A DNA stretch of 64,000 bases, from the NCBI GenBank assembly GCA_001414485.1, contig LLEY01000075.1, forward strand, positions 229,165 through 293,164, read 5' to 3'. Source of the DNA: Calycina herbarum. Taxonomy: Eukaryota > Ascomycota > Leotiomycetes > Helotiales > Pezizellaceae. Of the stretch, positions 58,447 to 64,000 are shown piece by piece. The position numbers were made by a program, and so were the translations under genes. Below the pieces are notes generated by a model. That model saw only the letters and a list, made by a program, of their open reading frames with translations. It had not been told where the DNA came from and did not search any database. Within the stretch, counting starts at the first letter, position 1. Each line of letters begins with the position of its first letter.

Positions 58447-60072
58447 ATGGCAGGAATTGCAACAACTGGAAGCGCCATCGCCATCGGATTCTGCTTTCCC
58501 ATCATTTGTGGTGTTCTTGTACTTTTGAGGTTCCTGACGAGATATCATCATAATGTTGAACGATATGTTGATGATTGGTTTTGTCTGGCTGCCTGGGTAA
58601 GTTGACTAAAGTCTTGAAAAGCATGGATACTGTAAACTGACTTCTCCAGTTCTGTTTGACGGGATGTTGTGCCTCTCTTTTGACCGGTAAGTTGGTTTTG
58701 GTGCCTTGACGAAATTTCTGTTTTACACTGCTGATAGAATTCGATAGGCGTCTTCAAGAATGCCTTCGTTGACGAACCATTGAGCGGCCCAAACAATGTC
58801 ACGGAGCAACAGCAACTCTTAGCCCAAGTAAGAACCCCGAGCTTTCCTCTGTGTGCATCCCCTCCCTCAATTGCCCTAGAAATTCTTATACACTTTCAAC
58901 CATTGTCCGAGAGCATTTCAAAGAATCGAGAAGTCAATTTCCCGATTCTCCTATACCTTCCCGGAGAATAAGTGGAAACAAAAACCAACAAGAAAAAACC
59001 ACTAAGCCAACACCAGGTAACCGGCGCCCTAGTAATCTTCTGGATGGGAGCAAACACCTTCATAAAACTAACAGTCCTCTTCTTCTATCGCCGAATATTC
59101 CTAGGAAAATGGTTCAACATCTGCAGCTGGTCCCTAATCGGCCTCTCTGTCCTCTGGTTCATATACGCTGTTCTCTCTTGGCTCCTCTACTGCGGTACAC
59201 ACTTCAAAGAGGATTTCGAGGGAGGATGGTTGGTGTGCCCACTTTGGGGATTCCAGATCCAGATGGGAGTTTTTGCTCTGGATAGTTTTATTGATTTCTT
59301 TCTGCTCGTTCTGCCGATGCCTTTTGTGAGTATAGAATGGATAAAAGGGAAGGGGAGTGCTGATTGAACGAAATAGGTTTGGAGATTGCATTTGGATCTT
59401 AAGAAGAAGATTGCTCTTTGTGTGGTCTTTTTGCTTGGTGGCTTGTAAGTTTTCCTCCTCCGGGCTCAATCATTCGGTGCTGATATTCCAAGTGCCTTTG
59501 TCGCAGGTCTCAACAACACCATAATCCAGCTTGTTTATCTCACCAATCCTTCCTTGGTGGCAAGCGGTGGAGGCGCGAACTTCTTCCAAGGTACCCTATC
59601 CCCTACTCCCCCCTTCCCATCCATCCTAGTTGGGTTTTATAGAAATTAACAAAACCAAGGCTCATCACTCCTCTTCTCAAACTGGCCAGCTATCGAAATC
59701 GGAGTTGGACTCATAGCCTGCAACCTCCCATCCCTCTCATTCCGCGCCGTCCACGTCTTGCCACGAGCCATTCGCCGCGGATTCGATATCTCCTTGTCAA
59801 AGATCCAGCACGCGGCAGCAGTGATAACGCTGCGTTCTGGATCTCGACATACTAGCCCGACGCATTCGAATCGGAGCCCATATCAGACAGTTGACCCTAC
59901 TAGACCAGCAGGATCTGGAGGCTCCGATATCACCGGAGCATCAAAACCATCAAAGGGGAATTTTGGAAGTGGATCGCTGTCCGGAAAAGGCTCGATGTCG
60001 GGGAAGAGTGGCGTGGAGGAGGTCCAGCTTGAGAGTCTAGGAAAGGGGAGGAGTGGAGGAGAGCCACGTTGA
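58447..60072 (+). CDS. Rhodopsin-like integral membrane protein (fungal PTH11/SAT20-type family)
   Basis: Seven exons (58447-58596, 58650-58686, 58748-58827, 59017-59325, 59377-59444, 59493-59590, 59660-60072) encode 384 aa. The protein has about seven membrane helices, with VDDWFCLAAW at the end of helix 2, an extracellular loop and WxGANTFIKL...FYRRIF as in the fungal rhodopsin-like domain. A Ser/Gly-rich cytosolic tail of about 90 aa follows. Such proteins are common near fungal gene clusters and may sense or signal, but function is unknown. The third intron is 189 bp, three times its neighbours, and belongs to a repeat family. The gene is tail-to-tail with the FAD monooxygenase (72 bp apart). 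Exons 2 and 3 are short; the rest of the model is firm. Confidence 0.82.
58828..59016 (+). repeat. Intron 3 of the rhodopsin-like gene, carrying repeat copy B
   Basis: This 189-bp intron (GTAAGA...CACCAG) contains repeat copy B at 58828-58972, starting exactly at the splice donor. The copy's 3' part holds an imperfect hairpin (GATTCTCC...GGAGAAT). The remaining 44 bp to the acceptor are not in copy A. Confidence 0.75.
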
Positions 60073-60144
60073 TTTGATGTGGTATGAATGATTGATATGG
60101 AGATAAAAGTCTGATGGAAGCAAACTTGTAGTAATTAGAAGTTC

Positions 60145-61329
60145 TCAAATACCAATTTCCTGATACTCGAACCAATCTCCTCCTTTCCAGAACTTCTTCC
60201 CTCCTTCGTATGAGTGTTCGATTTTTTCCTTCGCTCTTTGTGCCATCCTCTCTTCAAATTCTTCTATACTCTGTTGGACAGTTCCGTGCTGGCCGATGGT
60301 CTCTGCCAGATCCGCCGCATTGAGAATTGCTGCATTACCACCGGAGCCACCCATTGGACTCATCGCATGAGCCGAGTCACCAAGAAGAGTTACTTTGCCC
60401 CTCTGGTTGGACGACCGGATCTCGATGTCTGGTTTACTAGACAGGACTGGGACACACGTCGAAAGATCGTGAGATGCCTCGCTGAACACCAATTGTAGGT
60501 CAGAGTGCCAATATTTCGTGATGTTGAGCAATAGTTCTTTTCTCTCTTCCGCCGTCTTGGGTAGGGGAAGACCACCAGGCGCTGACTCGGTACACAAAGC
60601 CCAGTATATGTAGTCCTGACAATCAGGAAGCCAGTATTCCGAAGACTCCGCAACACTTTTCTTCCAGACCATGGGTTCGAGAACAACCTGCACATTGGCT
60701 TCTTTGTCAATGGCCATAAACCAAGTAAGCTGGTCTTCCTTCAAACAAGCTCGAAGACTTTCCGTCAATAATGTCCTACCCCAAATAACCCATCTCTCGA
60801 GATCGAGAAGCCGACGATCGGGTTGCAATTGTTGACGAACACGACTTTTGATCCCATCGGCACCCACAAGAAAACATCCAGTTGCCCAAGAACCGTCGGA
60901 AAAGGAGACGCATACTTTGTTGTCTATCACCTCATAGGAAGCAAATTCTTTCTCATACTCGATTGCGTCTTCGATGCCGAGCATCATTACTCTTCGTAGC
61001 CAGGTTCGGTCGATTGGCATACCTTGGGCATCCGAGGCAATTGTTGGGGATGGGAATACGAATTCCTTTGCATCGACATATCGTGGTTGAAAGTTTCCCC
61101 TCTCTGCAGCAGTACGGCGGAAGAGGGATTTGGATGGAGGCAGGAGGATGGAGTTAAGTGCCGTCAATGTTTCGGGGGATATGCGGAGACGGTGACCTTG
61201 GGAGGAGTGGGATAGAGGATGTCTCTCAAAGAGGCGGAAGGGGATTGATCTGAGACGAAGGCCTTGGGCGAGCGTAAGTCCAGAAATGCCAGCGCCCATA
61301 ATCAAAACCGGCGAAGTAGAAGACGCCAT
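60145..61329 (-). CDS. FAD-dependent monooxygenase (UbiH/PHBH type)
   Basis: A single exon encodes 394 aa, starting at the ATG at 61329; an upstream in-frame extension has no ATG in the conserved place. The FAD-binding GAGISG is at residues 12-17. The DG motif reads VGADGIKSRVR and the GD motif GDSAHAMSPMGGSGGNAA near residue 320, so the fold is complete. It belongs to the class-A flavin hydroxylases, which oxygenate aromatic or polyene substrates using NAD(P)H. It lies at the end of the UstYa region, tail-to-tail with the membrane-protein gene. A role in tailoring the peptide product is possible; known dikaritin flavoenzymes are often of another class, so this is weakly supported. Confidence 0.88.
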   Translation of the reverse strand: MASSTSPVLIMGAGISGLTLAQGLRLRSIPFRLFERHPLSHSSQGHRLRISPETLTALNSILLPPSKSLFRRTAAERGNFQPRYVDAKEFVFPSPTIASDAQGMPIDRTWLRRVMMLGIEDAIEYEKEFASYEVIDNKVCVSFSDGSWATGCFLVGADGIKSRVRQQLQPDRRLLDLERWVIWGRTLLTESLRACLKEDQLTWFMAIDKEANVQVVLEPMVWKKSVAESSEYWLPDCQDYIYWALCTESAPGGLPLPKTAEERKELLLNITKYWHSDLQLVFSEASHDLSTCVPVLSSKPDIEIRSSNQRGKVTLLGDSAHAMSPMGGSGGNAAILNAADLAETIGQHGTVQQSIEEFEERMAQRAKEKIEHSYEGGKKFWKGGDWFEYQEIGI

Positions 61330-61819
61330 TGTGAGTATGACAATCTGATAGAGAGGGAAATACGACCTTGTCTGGCTTTTCTCCAACCACTTGCTCAAGA
61401 AACCTAACTGGAGGGAAAGCCTGCAGCTGTGATTGTACCAGGATAGAAAGAACGAATGGCAACGACCTTCCCAACGCGACGGGACAAAAGCAAAGGGACA
61501 AATCAAGAAGACATGGACAGGAGCTTGAACTTAGAAACAACAAATTGAGAAGGATTGATGAATCAAGTTGAATCGCGTTCCTTGTCAAGAGTCGAAACCA
61601 ACACCTCAGTTGCGAAGACCCAATCGACCCTCAGCCGCACTGCGGTTCAGTAAGAGCCTCTGAAAAGAAATGGAAGAAATCGTGGCAATGCTGCTGTCTT
61701 TGGTATTTCCATTCATACCCAGATTTTTGCGACCATAGTGCTGAACTAAATTTACGAACTCCCCGCGAGACGCTAAAATGTGAGCTTATCTCTCGGGGCC
61801 TCCCCTCTGAAAAACACTG

Positions 61820-62759
61820 ACACATTCCAAGGCCCACCACCACCCTCGATCCACCCTTCTCGAAAGACTACATCACGACCGTCCCGATAATCTATCCTGC
61901 CGTAATCCCTCTCCGCGATGGTCACAATCTCCTGCGACCAGGAGACGACATCGACTCCTACGTCCGCCTCGAGGTGACCACGCGGCGGCTCGATAAAATG
62001 TGGAAATACCTCCACTACGCAGGACTCCCACGCCATGCGCGACCCCTCCATCGACAAATCCTCATGGGCCGAAGGATAATAATCACCGAAGACGTGGACG
62101 AACATCTCGTCTGGCATCGCGGGAGGATATTCATGAAGCCCCTGCCGATGGCTTCTCGACAAAGATTCCTGGCAGGAAAACCTCTGCGTCGATGAGGATA
62201 TATATAAAGCAGCCTGCGGATTCCTGCTATCCTACACATACATGGCTGATATCTCGAGAAAGCGATTTCGTACTCGGGAAGGAGCTACATCTTCTTCTCG
62301 ATGGTTTGAACTGGGAACACTGGATCAATTTTCAAAATGGATTTTTTGAGAAAATTGACGCGGAATCCCTGGTCCAGGTCTCGAAGAGATATCAGTATGG
62401 GGGAACTGAGATTGACTCGTCTCAGTCAAATATATAGGTTTGCACCCTCCGTGACTTCCTTGCGGAATTTCGTTGTGGGATATTTTGTGCCTTCTACTTG
62501 GTATCAAGAGTTCTTCAAACTTCATTTTGGTTGGCTTTTGGCTGTCTTTGTCTATTTTACCGTTACGCTTGCTGGTATGCAGCTTGGATTAGCGCAAGAG
62601 GATTTACAGCAAAATAAGGCTTTCCAACAAGCCTCGTATGTGTTGGTGGTGTTTTCTTTGGTGTTTGTTATAGCAAGTATACTTGCGATTGTGTTGACGT
62701 GGTTTACCTTGACGGTTTTCATTTCGTGTCTGTGCAGCTTTACCATCGCAAGGTTATGA
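61820..62759 (+). pseudogene. DUF6601 membrane protein gene with three frameshifts
   Basis: Similarity to a fungus-wide membrane-protein family (DUF6601 type) is continuous but changes frame three times. The first segment, with VRLEVTTRRLDKMWKYL and GLPRHARPLHRQ, runs to about 62150. The second, with SWQENLCVDEDIYKAACGF, runs to about 62240. The third, with SRESDFVLGKELHLLLDG, runs to about 62400. The last, with GELRLTRLSQIYRFAP and two C-terminal membrane helices, ends at 62759. Each change is a one-base shift (for example in the GGGGG run near 62400). No introns explain them. The 5' end and start codon were not found. Sequencing error cannot be excluded. Confidence 0.72.
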
Positions 62760-63540
62760 AAGCTCGACAGGGAAAGATTTCTAGGACTGGAACTGAAGTC
62801 TATATCAGGAAGCATAATATGTAAATATAGGATCTCAGATTCAGCTAGGTAGAATATTTCGTATCCTTCGCTATGGCATTTAATTTTCGTAAGAGCCTAT
62901 TACGTTCACCTTAGAGAATATTATACGAGAAACGCTAAAATGATTACTTCAGAAGACTTGTAACAATGAAGAGAAGCGAAAGCCCATTACTCTACATAAT
63001 CACTTTGATTATTCGAGGCTTTTCAAAAAAGAGAAAAAAGAAGAAAAATCCAGCTGTACGTAAAACGATGAACCAGGCTCTAACACTTTTGATTACAGAC
63101 GAGACACACGAGGTCCCTCGGTCGTTCCTCCCTCTGATCCCAACTCGGCCTCAAATGATATCACAACCTCGATCCTGGGAGACGAGACTCGAGGTTGCTC
63201 CTTCCCTTCTTGCAAGACACAACAACAACGAAGCAGTTCTTGCCGCAAGTGCGCCCACATTTCTCGCGCGAGGAAGGAACGACCAAGACCAACGATGCTA
63301 ATTCAAATCTTCAAAACCCTCGCGCTCCCCCGTCCCTCTCTCTCTTCCTTTCTTCCTCTTCACACAAACTTCTTCTCCATCAACAACCCGACTAGCCCCC
63401 AAAACCCCTCCATTACACGCACTCCCAAGGCTTCTACACGCGAGACTGGAAAGGCCAACAGCTGAGGCCAATCCCTCAGTCTGATCCCGAGGTAGCTCAG
63501 AATACTCACATAAAATCTAAATTTCTAATTCTGTCGACCT
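62760..63540. other. Region without supported gene
   Basis: Normal-composition DNA. Open frames up to about 110 codons are low-complexity and lack recognised domains or splice continuity. Confidence 0.45.
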
Positions 63541-64000
63541 TTCACGAATAAATTGTCCTAGTTGACTTTATAAAACAATACGTGTAATAGTACACCTGTT
63601 AGAAACTCTGGATTTGACGAAGATGTAAAGATTTCCATTACTCTATAATCATTGAAAATCATTGAACAATATTGAAATATAAATAAACAGGAAGGTGTAA
63701 AATACACAGACTTAGTTTTATCTTAGCCTGCTTTGAAGTACTTAATTATTCAAGTAGATTATTCTAGTAAAATATTATAGATTATTGAAACAAGAGTTAA
63801 AAATTGAGACTTTAAGTATTTTAACCCTGTTCAATTATCTCAGTTATTCTAAACCTATAACGTGGTTTATCAGCGAGTCGATCATATCAGCGAGTCGATC
63901 ACTAAAAATACATACAAAAAACGTCTGTGCAACCCTAGTAAAAATCTGTAATTCTTAATAAAAATTAATAAAATTAAAGAATCTACTTTATTACTATATA
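63541..64000. other. AT-rich flank
   Basis: Composition becomes AT-rich again to the window end. A 17-bp unit is repeated in tandem at 63868-63884 and 63885-63901 (TATCAGCGAGTCGATCA). This may be the edge of another mobile element; no coding content is visible. Confidence 0.5.

Noticed and set aside
61773..62162. 129-codon minus-strand frame near 62 kb
   Set aside because: It is antisense to the conserved first segment of the DUF6601 pseudogene, which explains its length.
62966..63301. 111-codon plus-strand frame
   Set aside because: Low-complexity, Lys/Arg/Ser-rich translation without domain or splice partner.
63485..63520. GAGGTAGCTCAG resembling a tRNA D-arm
   Set aside because: No acceptor, anticodon or T-arm could be paired around it, so it is not a tRNA.
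1..64000. CRISPR arrays, rRNA genes and tRNA genes
   Set aside because: None seen; the tandem repeats present have two or three units without spacers, and the window is eukaryotic.

Overview
The window is nuclear DNA of a filamentous ascomycete (Pezizomycotina; Leotiomycetes would fit, but this is a weak guess). The evidence is short GT-AG introns of about 50-70 bp, fungal-only protein families (UstYa/DUF3328, 2EXR, DUF1996, DUF6601, Zn2Cys6, rhodopsin-like membrane proteins) and a strongly bipartite composition. About half of the window is TA-saturated DNA. Its transposons carry TAG/TAA stops where tryptophan or glutamine is expected, as repeat-induced point mutation (RIP) produces. The other half is gene-bearing DNA of normal composition.

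Layout. 1-14.4 kb: RIP-degraded Ty3/gypsy LTR elements, nested in one another. 14.4-28.9 kb: a gene island with three secondary-metabolism genes: a Zn2Cys6 regulator, a flavin monooxygenase fused to a membrane domain, and, divergent from it, a seven-exon highly reducing polyketide synthase (KS-AT-DH-MT-KR-ACP, 2527 aa). 28.9-42.9 kb: a second RIP block with a TA-flanked MITE, a RIPped Tc1/mariner copy, a LINE with recognisable endonuclease, RT and RNase H remnants, and a gypsy element whose 5' third escaped heavy mutation. 42.9-63.5 kb: a second gene-bearing region. In order it holds a secreted DUF1996 protein, a small secreted cysteine-rich protein, a broken 2EXR gene, a RING protein whose 3' end was cut by a Tc1/mariner insertion, the complex I subunit NDUFB7, an MFS transporter, a tiny repeat-peptide precursor, a UstYa-family oxidase, a rhodopsin-like membrane protein, an FAD monooxygenase and a frameshifted DUF6601 gene. 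AT-rich DNA resumes near 63.5 kb.

The most interesting unit lies at 52.6-61.3 kb. A two-exon gene at 54617-54880 (minus) encodes a 69-aa secreted peptide precursor: a signal sequence, then two near-identical repeats separated by a Lys-Arg Kex2 site. It lies 1.6 kb from a UstYa (DUF3328) oxidase with both HxxHC motifs. An MFS exporter and an FAD monooxygenase are close by. This is the core architecture of fungal dikaritin-type RiPP clusters (ustiloxin, phomopsin, asperipin families), with a repeat unit I do not recognise. Cluster membership and product are inferred; the peptide gene, the repeats and the UstYa motifs are read directly.

The polyketide locus may work with its neighbours as follows. 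The PKS resembles the PKS half of PKS-NRPS hybrids but stops after the ACP and an acidic linker, with no ER, NRPS, reductase or thioesterase. The monooxygenase-membrane fusion shares a 678-bp promoter region with it and is the likely tailoring enzyme. The Zn2Cys6 gene is the likely local regulator.
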